A stretch of DNA of 64,000 nucleotides from Brachionus rotundiformis (GCA_016802295.1 JAESIW010000138.1:3128152-3192151), one strand, 5' to 3'; positions 10,953 through 22,735 are shown, counted from the first letter of the stretch. Notes: generated by a model not told the origin, from the sequence alone. Program-made: numbers and translations.

Positions 10953-11114
10953 ATTTAAATTCTGGTTTTTTAGCTTTTATTTAAAATTATAAATTGTAAA
11001 ATAAATAGGTCTCGTTTGTTGTTTTGATAATTTAATATGAAAATAAATGAAATGGTCGAAGAAAATTTTTTCGACAAAATATTTTTTGCTTATCTACCTT
11101 TTAGTATTTATTAA

Positions 11115-12773
11115 TTAGTAGTCTCTTAGGTTAATTTTTCTGTCAAATAATTCATCAAGTTTTCTGTAATTAAGAGTGGCATATTTGTTTTTCAAAGGAT
11201 ATTGAGAATAATAATTTCTTAAAGGTATGCGATGAGCTGTGTGATGAATAGATGAACGCTTTGGTGCCATTCTTTTAAATGATGTTGGACAGGATTTATC
11301 ATTCGAATAAACTGAGCGGCTGGGAATACTCTCAGAGCTCAGATCTGTTTGACTCGACAGAGTAGATGATTTGCTTGCTTTTGATGCCGGTTTGCTTATT
11401 GTCTGAATGTTTTTAGTTTCTTTATCATTGGGCTTATTCTCTGTTTGATTTATCACATTTGTATCCTGATAAATTCCGTAAATATCCTCTTCGTCATTGC
11501 TATCTTTGATGTCTCTTTCATCAAAAATATGAATTCGAGAAAACTGACGCAGGCCATAATAACTTAGAGGTCTCAGATCATTTCTTAAAATCTGATCTTT
11601 GTAAACTAAGATTTGGTCTTTGGTGAAAATACCAAATTTTTTTTCAATTATTTTCTTCAAGGTTATTACTCTATCATTTGAGGATATGCTTATTTTCTGA
11701 AAGGTTTTACATTTTCCGAATTCATCTTCGAAAACTTGACTATTCTTTTCTGAGTCTTTTTCTTGAGCTTCTTCCACTGCTGACGAGTGACATAAAAGTG
11801 TCAACTTAAGTCGAGCTAGTTCATCATCATTTCGATAGTATAACTCAGGTCTTAAAAAAAATTTTAATAAATTTAAAAATACACAATAAAAATAAGCTTA
11901 ATAAACCTTCTCTCTGTATATTCAGGCTGCTTTAGGCGCATTGACGCTCTGTGACATTTGCTAAGGTACTTTTTTGAGTTTAATTTTGATTCTAAAGATT
12001 AAAATTTCAGAAATAATTAAACAATATTTAATTTTAATAATTAAATAACCTATAATGTAGTCATGATCAGTATTGGAAATACAATCTGAGCAAAGCATAT
12101 AAGAACAGTCAGAGCAAACTTTTAAATGGGCATATTTTTGGCATCCAAAACACTTGGCTCTTGAATCTAATTTTTTTTCTTTTTCACGTTCTGCAGCAGC
12201 CAAGGACTCCAGTTCGATCAGTTTTTTCATTGTATAATTAGCAGTCAAACTTTCAATTCCATTTTGTAAAACATGTCTTTCTCGACAAATTGGACAATCG
12301 ATTGTTTTGCTTAGACTATTACTTTGTAAGGAAATGATACATTTTTTACAAAATGTGTGCTGACATGGAAGCACATGAGGGTTTTCGTAAAGATTATAGC
12401 AAATTGGACACTCAAGGAGTTCTTGTATGAGAGAAAGTTTAGAAGCCAAAGATGGTTTATTATAAGTTCGCTCTGTTTTACGTTTTTCAACCATATTTGG
12501 AGACAAATTCCGCGCATTTTCAAGATTTAAGTTTTCTTCAGATGTATAGAATGCACGATTTGATGTGATGTTTTCAGCATTGGCTCTGGGTGGCTTTGGT
12601 GGAAGACAATTGAAATTATAAACCATATTTGGCCGATTTCGGATAGTATGATAAGGATCAAATTGACTCATGAATTGAGTATTAAATGCATCGTCAATTG
12701 GAATATTTGATTGAAATCTTTCAGAGCCATTTTGATTATTATCTTGGTAAAGCGCCGAATGCTTAGTGCCCAT
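11115..12773 (-). CDS. RING finger/B-box protein with C-terminal ubiquitin-like region (probable E3 ubiquitin ligase)
   Basis: Exons 12773-12050, 11991-11907 and 11850-11115 join in frame to 514 aa. The protein opens MGTKHS, a good N-myristoylation motif (Gly2, Ser6). Residues 1-115 are low-complexity with a PPKPP stretch. A C3HC4 RING spans 122-163 (CPIC, CQHTFCKKC, CPIC). A B-box-like Cys/His cluster spans 208-237. Around 318-375 is a ubiquitin-like segment (VITLKKIIEKKFG, ILVYKDQILRNDLRPLSYYG). The last 140 residues are serine-rich and basic. By family knowledge it should transfer ubiquitin from an E2, probably at a membrane if myristoylated. The substrate is unknown. It is convergent with NCBP2AS2-like copy B, with stop codons about 160 bp apart. 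The ubiquitin-like call rests on pattern only. Confidence 0.75.
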
Positions 12774-15299
12774 TTTAAAAATATTTTTAAAAATTTTTAA
12801 ATTTTTTGTATTAAATTATAAAAAAAACAGCACACTTTTTATTATTCCAAATTTTATTTTTAGGAAAATATTTTGAATTTTTATCTCTTAAATTCTCAAA
12901 GTTTGTTCAACATTAAAATGAGGTATTGAAATAAAAAAAATTCTTAAGGACCTATCTTCCCTTAGAAAAAAAATATCGTACGTTGATTTTATTTCATTAT
13001 AGGGTATTAATATGCAGATGAAAAAAAGTTTGACAAAATTAAAACATAAATTGAAAGTTTGTTTAAACTAAAAAGATAGTTTAACTAAATCTAGTTCAAG
13101 CATTTTATAGTATGGGTTCCTTTTCTAATTAAATAATAAGAGATATGATGAAAGCTAAATTAGAAGAAAGAGAAAGGATTGAGGGGCTTGGGACAATTCA
13201 AGATTGTCGAAATCATTGAAGCATTTCAATGAATTAAAATCACTTAGTTAATTTGTTTTTTAAATTTTTTTTTTGGTCAATCTATCAGAGACCAAGTTTA
13301 CTTTAATCTCGAAAATAATTTTATAGTGTTTTGATCCATGAATTCTCTTTCAATCAAGCCATTATTTTTCATACAAGTTAACATCTGACATCAATCACAA
13401 AATATATTAAACATTTTAAATGTTTAGATTATTTAAATTTTAAATAAGAAGCTTAATAAAAATTGTTTTTTCTTATTTGATTTCTCTAATAGCATGTTAA
13501 ATATCGATATTGAATAAATTCTCGAATGATCAATAGATGTGTATAAATTTCTTAAATTAAATTTATTTTTGCAATTATAAAAATTATATTAAAATCGACA
13601 ATGAAAAAAAAATTTAACTTAAAAATTTAATTTGAAAATATAGATATAAGCCTTTCTCTTGGTATTTCAAAATGGATTTAAGCCCCCTCCAAACGCTTAA
13701 TCTATTTTTTTATTAATAAAAGAATCGTTAAGATTCTTGATTAAAAACTGCTTGATTATCATTTCTAATTTAATGAAAACAATATTAATTCTAAGTTGCT
13801 TAAAGTTACTATAGAAATATTATCTTTTTAAACCATATAAATCTAATACATTAATTTATGAATATTATATGGCAAAATATCATTATAAGCCGATATTTAG
13901 GACAAATATTTAAGATGTATATTCAATTTTATTATTTTTTTTTTAGTATTTTTAATTTCTGCAAAGGGTTTTACCGCCAAGCTGTTTATTTTTAAAAAAG
14001 AATTATTCAGTATTTTGTACCACAACTGAAAAAATTATTTGAAAATATTATATCTCTAAGGTACTAATATTAATAAATTTTTATATTGCAGAACAGCTGA
14101 TTATTTTTTAATAATTTTATTTTTTTTTAATTTTAGATTAGCGTCAATTTATGAAAATTTAAGGTACAAATTGGAAAAAAAAAAGCAACAATCATTAGTT
14201 CAGATTTATATCATAATTTTAATTAAAAATAAATTTTAATAAATTTAAATGCTTAATTGACAGAATACATGCAATGAAATATCCCGAAATAATTTATTTT
14301 AAAATAAATATTTAACTAAATTTGCTTTGGATTTTGTAAATAAAATTACAAGATTTTCTGTGTCAATGAAATAAAAAATTATAAAAAAATTATTATTAGG
14401 CATTTTCCGGAAGATACACAAATTAATTTTGTTAGTTAAGAAACGTTTATCAAATAAACCAATTTAAGAGCGAATAACTAAACAAAAGCATAGAAATTTT
14501 TCTAAATATAAAATATGTTTAATCAAAGCGAATAAAAGTATTTTTTTAAATGTTTTAATTTTTTTTCAAATTATTACTTTATTATTCATCAAGTTCTAAA
14601 ATAAACATAAAATTAAATTTTAAAATAAATTTGTTGAGAGGTTTTTAGTGCAGTATGTAATTAAAATTGTGAATGATAACTGATAGAATGTTGTGCGCTT
14701 AAATATTTGAATCTTGAATATTTAAAATTTAAAATATTTCCAAAGTGTAAAAGTATTACTAATTTATAAAATAATTTAAATCATAAATTTTCAAAGTTAT
14801 CTTCATGGTAATCAATTTCATCTAGGCAAAAGTTTTTTACATGGATCCATCACAATCAAATTATCTTAGATAATTTGTGTTTTCAATAATTTATTCATTT
14901 AGTACTCTTTTTATATTTTTCCTAGTCTTCTAAATCTATTCAACTACAGCTAGGCGTTCTCCCCTCGTCTACAAAATTATGTTTTCCATTTTTATATTTT
15001 ATTATTATTTTTGAAAATGTTTATTAAAGCAATAATTAGTTAGCAATCAGCAGTAGGCAAAAAAGAACGAAATAAAATCAGAAAATAGCTGAAAAAAATG
15101 GAAAAAGTTTGAAGATTTTTTTTATAAAAAAAGGTAATGCAGCCAAATTAAACATTAAAACGTAAATTTTTATGTTTTAAAAGATATTTAAGCGTTATTT
15201 GTTAAATGCGACTTTGATTTTTTTATCTTTTGCTTTTTTTCTAGAAAGATAGTGTCTAAATTTATAAAGAAATAGACTAATTATTACTTGAACGCTCAA
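12774..15299. other. AT-rich intergenic region between two divergent genes
   Basis: The RING/B-box gene (-) and the TSC22-like gene (+) diverge from this 2.5-kb gap, so both promoters are expected here. I see only homopolymer-rich AT sequence, with no RNA gene, repeat family or coding exon. Confidence 0.5.
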
Positions 15300-17381
15300 A
15301 TGAATGTTCAAACAACATCAACTAACAATGGATCAGTGATCAAGAGCAATCAGGAGTCGAATCATTCAAATGAATTAATAAAATCAAGCAGCACCTCTAA
15401 TCCTTCCCAGCCAGCTCAACATCCTCAAAGCCAATTGGAGATAACTGGCGTGTCCAGGTCAAGTCATCCAGTTACTTCACAGAAAGAGTCAAATCGATTT
15501 CGTATTGTAAAAACTGATGCTGATCGGAAAAACGAGCCGATCGATGATAACCAAAATCTGTCTCAGGCAAACGATCATGGTGTTAGCCAAGCAAAATTTA
15601 CCGATGTGAATACGATGCAAGCCAAAAATGTGTTTAACAATTACCAACGCGGAAGATGGTATGTAGCCGAGTTCTCAACTGAAAATTTGCCATCAACCAA
15701 ACTATCGAATCAAGCAGGCCAAACCAATTCTCAAAGTCAATTTAAAAATGAAGAACCATCAAATAATACCAATGTTGCACCTAATCAACCAAATCAAATC
15801 AATCAATGTATGTTGTTAATATTTTTTTAAGGGAGGGATTATTGATCAAAATTTTTACCAAATTATTAAAAAGAATGCAAATATTGGCATTTAGGATTTT
15901 TTAAAGGTCTATTTACTAAGATATTTAAATAATTTAAATGATATTATATTTCGTTGCTAAATTAATGAATTTTTTTATCACTATCTTTGAAAATTTTGAT
16001 CTTTAGAATTTGTTTCTACGCATTTTTAAATTTTTCATTCTGAATAAGGATTTAATGGTCTTATATAGCAATACTTTATAAATATTTACTTATAATTGAC
16101 ATGTTTGCCTAAAAACTCAACCCCACATTACGATTTTGATTTGAAAGAATTATTTTTTGAAAAAAAAAATAAAAAATTAGTTATAAAAATTGATAAATTA
16201 ATAAAAGTGACTATAATATTAGTTAGAAAATTATTTAATTTAACTATAAAATTGAACTTCTTTTCATATCTCAGTAATTTAATTTGAAAATTGATACCAA
16301 CTTAAAAAAGATTGTTAATTTATTTGATGATGATCAACATCAAGTTACATATTTAATCATTTTTTTCGATTAAATTAAATATGATTTATTTAAATAACAA
16401 TCATAAAGAATTTTTTTATTAAAAAATTTTTTAACTGGTATAACAAAAACTCAAATTTTATTAAATTATTTATGATTTAATCAAGCTACTGATCAAACTA
16501 AAGCTCCAATCAATACATCTTCAAATGGATCAACAGCACCTCAATCCCAATCTAACAATAATTCAGGCACCAATTCAAATCATTACATTAGTAACCAGAT
16601 TTACCATCAATCGGCACAAACCCCTGCTCAAACTTACCAGAAATTAAATCAAGCATCTAGCTCAAATTTTTCCCAACCGGCTCAAAAAATAAGCAATGCA
16701 AACAACAACTTGGTTTCAAATATTTCCCAAATTGGTGGCAATCAGAGTTCAAATCAAACCAATCAATCCAATGCCACCATCAATAACCAGCATACTGATA
16801 ATACTCAAGGAAACAATCAACCAAATTTTCCTAGTCAAACACACAACAAGTCTGTAAATGTACAAACAATCAGCACTAAGGAGAACATTTCCGTAGGAAC
16901 TCAAGCAAACTCGTTGATAAATTCTCAAATTCCTGCTGCTCCGCAAGCTTCGCCAAAAGACCTTACGAACGAAAATCTGCAATTCAATACAAATGATTCT
17001 GATGCCGCCACAAGTGACCAAACACACGAGACAAATAAAGCTGATAGCGGCATTCATGATAAAATAGCCGAAGCTATGGATATGGTAAAGTCACACTTAA
17101 CCCAAGCGGTAAGAGACGAAATAGTTACACTTAAAAATCAAATAAAAAGTTTGAGAGAGCAATGTAGCCGGTTGGAGCAAGAAAATCGAGTCCTAAAAAA
17201 AAACATGCCAAGTGACATCTTACGTCAATTGGAAAGCATTGGTATCTTTAGTTACAATTCAAATATGAACGGAATAAGCGAAAGTGACAATCGGACACAA
17301 GACAACATGTTGAGCTCATTTACCGAAAAAGTTATAAATAAAAACGATTTTTTAAATAATTTACAATCATCGTCCAAATGA
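15300..17381 (+). CDS. Long-form TSC22-domain protein (bunched/TSC22D family)
   Basis: Exons 15300-15807 and 16486-17381 join in phase 1 to give 467 aa. The 678-nt intron is long for this window and contains only a spurious short ORF. A TSC box and leucine zipper lie near residues 359-410 (IAEAMDMVKSHLTQAVRDEI, then KSLREQCSRLEQENRVLK), the family hallmark. The N-terminal part carries two short motifs known from long isoforms, RFRIVK (about 64) and RGRWYVAEF (about 116), in a Gln/Asn/Ser-rich disordered chain. Long TSC22 isoforms (Drosophila BunA, TSC22D1.1/D2/D4) dimerise through the zipper and promote growth or osmotic responses. The first in-frame ATG is at 15300; a non-coding or additional 5' exon cannot be excluded. 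Confidence 0.88.
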
Positions 17382-18608
17382 TTCCGAAAATGAATGATTA
17401 TTCAATTCATTAAACCATATTTAAAAACACGGTGTCGACTTTTTTTTAGAATTTAGGAATGATATCTCTGCTTTATATAAATATTTAAATTTTGTTTTTT
17501 TGTTTTACCAAAGAGCATTTTAAATTTTCTCAAAATTTAAAGCATTGAGTGAATGAAATCTAATTTTATTCAACAATTAAAGTCTAAGCTTTACTTAGTT
17601 CGTATAAACAGTCGAATATTTGTCGCTGCAATCGAACCAAGCTCGCAAATGGTTCTTTGGATAAACTAAAAAAAACGAAGAATTGAGTTTTTTTGAATAA
17701 AACTTATACTTCTAAGCATCTTGTCTTTATTTATGTTATAAATGGTCAGTATTGTGTAATTAAGTCCGAATTGATTTGTACGAATTCATTTTTAAAATGA
17801 ACTAAAGAAAAGAAATGCTGCCAAAAAAAATTGTGAAATAGCCTATTTAATTTAATGTCATTAGTATATGATTTTTATTTATTTTTTTTTAAATACAATG
17901 CTGATTTGAAAAATGAAGCTAATTTTTAAATTATATTGTAACTTAATTTTTATTAAATTATCCATAAAGAATTTTTTTTTTTGTTTTTTAAAAAAGAATT
18001 ATCATGATATCTTTCGGTCTAGAGATCTGTATTTTTAATTGAATTAGAATTTTAAATTACAATTTTTTTTAAAAAAAATTTTAATAAAATAAACCGAAAG
18101 AATTAAAATTGTCATTTTTGATAAAACATAGACTTATTATGTTCATTAAATTTAAAAGCACCAAGTATTTCAATCTTTAGGCTTAAGTTTTGATTTCGAC
18201 CATACGACTAAAGAACTTTTATAGTCCTCTCTCGAAGAATCGATCCAATTTTTATCAAATTCTGTGTTTATTTTAGTTGGTAAAGAACCAGAAAGTAATG
18301 CCATAAGTAGATAAGTTAAGGCAATGTAAAGCACATGTCATGTCTATTTGGGTCTTGCCGGTAAAAAATAACCATCTTTTGTATGTCTTATACAGCTTAA
18401 TCAACCAATGAGCAATCAAAATTTTTATGAATATAAGATAAATAAATTTAATATTATGAAAGAGTAAAAGATTATAAATTATCGTCAAATTTGATATCTT
18501 ATAAAAAAATATATTCAAGATTAAATTTGTTTAATCTTTTCTAAATTTTATTTGTATCTAAGTTTAAAAATCTATTACTAATTTATTAAATTAAAAATTA
18601 AATTTAAA
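17382..18608. other. Intergenic region with unassigned exon-like fragments
   Basis: It contains the 3' flank of the TSC22 gene. On the minus strand there are three short open stretches, each preceded by an AG acceptor and ending in a stop: 17584-17665, about 17760-17830 and 18170-18261. The last reads FDKNWIDSSREDYKSSLVVW and is the most protein-like. I could not join them into one frame or recognise a family. They may be terminal exons of a small gene or decayed coding DNA. Confidence 0.3.
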
Positions 18609-19412
18609 CTATTTAAATTCAACTCCTAAAATATTATGAAATATTTGATCAAAATCATCATTATTCATGGTTTCGAATTCTTTTTTCTCAATTTCTTCAA
18701 TTTTTGTCTCGTTAAGTAAATTTTCTATCCATTCATCAATACATGGAATTCGTGGACCTAAATTTTGCTCTGCAGATTTTTTTTTCAGCTCGATAATTTC
18801 ATGAATTTTTTGATAAACCTCTTTGCTTAACAGTGGCTGTAAATCATCTAAGATTTTAATAAAGTTGACATAAATTAAGTCAGAATCTTTTTTCGAACGA
18901 TTTAGTAACCATTGATACATTCCAATCGGTCTTATTACATAAAGGTATTTTTTGATATTTACCTCATTTCTTGCTTTTATATGAGATTTAAAATTTGAGT
19001 TAGCCATTGATCTATAGTGCATTAAGAGCGGACAAATACGTTTTTGTTCTATTAATAAATTTTTAAGACAATTGATAAATTTATCAAACTGTTGGTCCTT
19101 TTTATAAACAATTGGAGAGTATAACCATTCAGTGATAGTAGGATTCATTTTTTGTATCAATTTAAGACACTTGGTAATGTCCCATCCTTGCCAGTCATAG
19201 ACCTTATCATCACTGAAACCATCAATAGTTTCTTTGACTGGTTTCAAGCTTAAATATTTCTTTCGATCTTGATGAATATAAATGAATCTTATGTCGTAAT
19301 CGGAATCGTTTGACTCAAAGCCCCAAGCTCGACTGCCTGCTTCAATGGCATAAACAATTTTTATATCATTTGTTTTTTCCAATTCATCTAAAATACTCTC
19401 AATTTTTTCCAT
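18609..19412 (-). CDS. RlaP/YcgL-type nucleotidyltransferase, intronless
   Basis: A 267-aa single-exon protein with an ATG start at 19412. Near residues 26-42 it has GSRAWGFESNDSDYDIRF, the polymerase-beta-type nucleotidyltransferase signature (GS plus the metal-binding Asp pair D38/D40). The helical part with TEWLYSPIVY (about 94-103) follows. This matches the bacterial and phage family annotated as a predicted nucleotidyltransferase or RlaP (RNA-repair pathway, Pfam PF10127), whose exact reaction is not settled. Length is normal for the family, and both Asp residues and the GS motif are intact, so it is probably active. In a window where most genes are split, an uninterrupted bacterial-type gene suggests horizontal transfer. 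However, its base composition already matches the host, so any transfer would be old. Confidence 0.8.
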   Translation of the reverse strand: MEKIESILDELEKTNDIKIVYAIEAGSRAWGFESNDSDYDIRFIYIHQDRKKYLSLKPVKETIDGFSDDKVYDWQGWDITKCLKLIQKMNPTITEWLYSPIVYKKDQQFDKFINCLKNLLIEQKRICPLLMHYRSMANSNFKSHIKARNEVNIKKYLYVIRPIGMYQWLLNRSKKDSDLIYVNFIKILDDLQPLLSKEVYQKIHEIIELKKKSAEQNLGPRIPCIDEWIENLLNETKIEEIEKKEFETMNNDDFDQIFHNILGVEFK

Positions 19413-19614
19413 ATCTTCTCTATTAAAAAAATTGAATGACTAAAAATTTAGATTAAAATTATTTTAAAAAATGCTGAAATAATTACACAACATTAGCAAT
19501 CACCTTGACAAATTTTATTAAAAATCTGATAATTTGAATTTTATACATATACATAAAAGAATATAATTAATTTTTTTAATATGTTAGTTAGTTAGTTTGT
19601 AGTTCTTGCTACAA
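19413..19614. other. Short AT-rich spacer
   Basis: It lies between the 5' end of the RlaP-type gene and a LINE relic and should hold the RlaP promoter. No motif is visible. Confidence 0.4.
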
Positions 19615-20290
19615 AATTCTAAGAAGAATGTCGGAGCTCATTACTGATATTTGGCAGTTTAAAGCTTAAACAGCCATATACATTGAATTGTTTAGAGTGG
19701 CCATCTATTCCAATTTTAAAATAAAAACACCTAGGCCTCAAACAAACTATTTTCGTTAATATTGATCGTTTCTCTTCTGATCTTCTGGTAGATAATGGGA
19801 CTCGTTCCTGAACTATTTCTAATACATTCATATCTATCTTTTTATTTGGATTCCAAAACTTGCACCGCACACTCAAAGTGTGGTCTGATCAAAGATGTAG
19901 ATGATTTTATCCATAAGTTTTTTTCCCTTCTGACAAATGTACGCTTAAGCATTCCTAGTATCTTGTTTGTTTTTGCACACGCACTTTTTACTTGACCAGT
20001 CCACTTTAAATTGGATGATACCATCACATCCAAATCCAATCCAAATCTCTCTCACATTTAGTAACTTCTGGTGTTACATCCACAGTCTCATTATCGCTAT
20101 GAGCTATGCACTTATGCCTCTCATTCAGCCTTCCAAAATGCATTACCTTAAATTTTTGCAACACAAACTCATACTCAATATCTCTATCTATTAACAAGCT
20201 GCATCTAAATCTTTCTGTAACTTCATTTTTTCATTAATCTGATTATTAATAGCTAAGATTTTGGAGTCATCAGCATTCATCTGAATTTAT
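19615..20290 (-). pseudogene. Decayed non-LTR retrotransposon reverse transcriptase, C-terminal part
   Basis: Minus-strand translation, crossing stops and frameshifts, gives in order MNADDSKILA (the catalytic Y-ADD block with Tyr lost), KLQKDLDAAC, FKVMHFGRLN, VTKCERDL, SNLKWTGQVKSACAKTNKIL, KRTFVRREKN and TSLIRPHFECAVQV. This is the standard order of the palm-to-thumb region of Jockey/CR1-type LINE reverse transcriptases. Broken frames show it is inactive. The + strand open frames here are antisense shadows. There is no neighbouring endonuclease or ORF1, so this is a 5'-truncated copy. Confidence 0.8.
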
Positions 20291-20719
20291 TTCGAAACAT
20301 TTATATAAATTGTAAATTATTTAATTAGTTAGAAAAGCTTTAGAAGAGTCAAGACGTATCTCGTCAAAACTAATATCGTTTGACATCCTCTTTAGGGATA
20401 AAACCAAGTTGACTACCAGCAATGACGTTGCTGCTCTATGAATATGATTTAATAATTTAGACAAAGGCTAGCGATTAGTCTAAAAATTTTTAATCAAACA
20501 AAAATTAGCTATTAAAAAAAAATTTGTCTTACTCAATAATAAATTTTTAAATTCTAATCTTATTTTTTTATGAAATAAATGTTCTTATTAAAGTTCAGTG
20601 TTGTCTTATTAAATTCAAATAAAGATTATCACTGACGGACCCGACTGGCTTCAAAAGATTACGAAATATTTTCTTAGACTCTTAAATTTTTTTAACATCC
20701 ATTTATTAAAGGAAGAACT

Positions 20720-21274
20720 TACCGTATACCCTTGCAGTGAGATGCGTGGCCTTTAACCCGAATATCAGGTTTTAAACCATGCGCCGACTACCATCTAACC
20801 CATGTTATAATGATATTAACAAGAAGACCATGTCTTTAAACCTGGTATTCGGGTTTAAGTGCATCGTTTATAACCAAAAATCAAAAATAGACCCAGGGTT
20901 TATACCCAAAAATCAGATTCAAAAGCAGCGTTAAAAACTAAAATCTACGAAAACACTAAATTTAGGTTTTGGTTTTAAGAGCTGGAGTATAAATTAAAAA
21001 AATAAAATAAATAATTTTAATTATTTCTTTAATTACAAAAATATGAGTTTCGTATTTAGGTGCGGGTACAAAAATTAAGAAATGTTATAAAAAATCGAAA
21101 TTCAAAGGTTAAAATGATGAAAATCAAGTTTTGTGTAACTATTATTCAAATTTTAAATCCTAAAATTGAAGACATGGTCTTCTTATTAATATCATTATAA
21201 CATGGGTCGGCGCATGGTTTAAAACCTGATATTCGGGTTAAAGGCCACGCATCTCACTGCAAGAGTATACGGTA
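20720..21274. mobile_element. Non-autonomous DNA transposon (MITE-like) with ~106-bp terminal inverted repeats
   Basis: The first 117 bp (20720-20836) and last 106 bp (21169-21274) are near-perfect inverted repeats beginning TACCGTATAC. They differ by an 11-bp insertion in the left arm (around 20790-20800) and a few substitutions. The element is flanked by or ends in TA, fitting a TA target duplication as for Tc1/mariner-like elements. The 330-bp interior codes for nothing. It includes a subterminal echo of the TIR motif (GGTATTCGGGTTTAA near 20845). No transposase is present, so it must have moved in trans. The arms are much more GC-rich than the surroundings, and the high arm identity suggests fairly recent activity. 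Confidence 0.88.
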
Positions 21275-21430
21275 TTGATTGGTATTCATTTATATTTTAT
21301 TTAAATCCAACTACTTGTTCATAAGACAGATGTTGTTTGTGTCTCTTGATTAATAAAATAAAAGTTATTTTTTTGTGTTTCTTATTACTTAATTTTTCTA
21401 AATACAAATGAATTATAGTCTTAAGAATTA

Positions 21431-21980
21431 TTAAATTCTAGAAATAAAACGATCAAGAATCTATATACTATTATATTCTATTTTAGTAAAAATAGTCAAT
21501 ATATTCAATTAGTAAATTATTTTAATTAAAAAAAAGCAGTCAACATAACTCTCCGATCGGCAGGTAATAAAAAAAGAGAAGGCTCTGTATGTGCATTTGG
21601 TCTTTGACCTGGTCTGCAGAAGAGCTTTATGGCGGGTACATAGACCTACGAGTCTTTGTCCAAGTCTTGTCGTATGAGGGCGCTGCTGGCTTCGATCTCC
21701 CAGTATATAATCCGAAAGCAGAAACAATCTGTTGATGACCCTCTAGAGCGGGTGGATGTAATTTTGGAAATCTTAAGTTAAGACTTTTTCCCGTGTGAGA
21801 GAGAAGTCGCTTGGTTTGTGGTTCCAAGCTAGTCTAAATAGTTGCCGAGTTCACAGCCATTAAGTGCTTGGGTGAGTGGTGCTGTTTATGATGTACGTCT
21901 CATTGGCTTCTTAGAGAAAGACGCAGTCATAACTCTCAGTCAAAGTCCCAAGTCCGATTAAAAAAAGAGGAGGATGACAT
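21431..21980. repeat. Dispersed repeat, copy 1 (shares blocks with 63.4-63.8 kb)
   Basis: Block A, about 58 bp at 21477-21534 (TCTATTTTAGTAAAAATAGT through TTTTAATTAAAAAAA), is essentially identical to 63454-63511. Block B (about 21538-21815) matches 63620-63798 in patches: CAGTCAACATAACT, GTATGTGCAT, GTCTTGTCGTATGAGGGCGC, GCTGGCTTCGA and AGAAGTCGCTTG. The start motif returns at 21924-21977 (GCAGTCATAACT and AAAAAGAGGAGGATGAC), so part of the unit is repeated in tandem. GGCTTCGATCTCC resembles a Pol III B box, which would fit a tRNA-derived SINE, but no convincing A box is seen. No protein is encoded. Confidence 0.75.
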
Positions 21981-22735
21981 TAAAATATTTAATTTTGTTT
22001 ATTTCAATTTATTACTCAAATTCAAAAATTTTATTTAAATCTCATAACAAACAATTTTTCAATTAATTCAATGATAAATCTTCTTTTAAAAATAATAAAA
22101 AATAATTCATTTACAAATAAAGTTTTATTTACTAAGAATTAAACTTGAATTACTTAGTCTAGTAATTAAAAAATATTTGTTAAAATCTAATTGATTTTTG
22201 TATTTTGCTGAATTTTAAAAATCTCTCTTTTATAATCACTCTGTTAAAACTATTCAATAGTATCATGATATATATATTGAAATTAAAACTTTAAGTCTCT
22301 TCCTAACATGAATTCTTGGGAGTATTGGACGATATTTTTGTTTTTTTTTCAAACACCTCTTCATTTCTCTCTATCTCTAATCTATATCTAAAATCTTACC
22401 ATTCTTTATTGATTTGTTCAATCGTTAAAAAAAAATTTAGAGAGAATAATTAAGATTTAAGAAGCAAATATTGAATTATTTTAATATTTATTTATAATTT
22501 ATTAATTATTTAAAAATATTATATTTTAGACAAAATAGCTATTCTGAAATTATATTTTTATATTTATTAAAAAATCAGATAAAGTTCTATTAAATAAAAT
22601 GTAATCTTGAACGAAGAGTAGATATCTTAATTTTGTATATTCAGTATAACCTAAATGACTTATCAGACAACATCATCTTGTCGGCAAACCTTAAATAATC
22701 ATTTAATATTTAAAATTAATAGATAAAATAAAATA

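Noticed and set aside
16096..16287. 63-codon open frame in the TSC22 gene intron
   Set aside because: Low-complexity K/I/L/N translation inside a frame-consistent intron.
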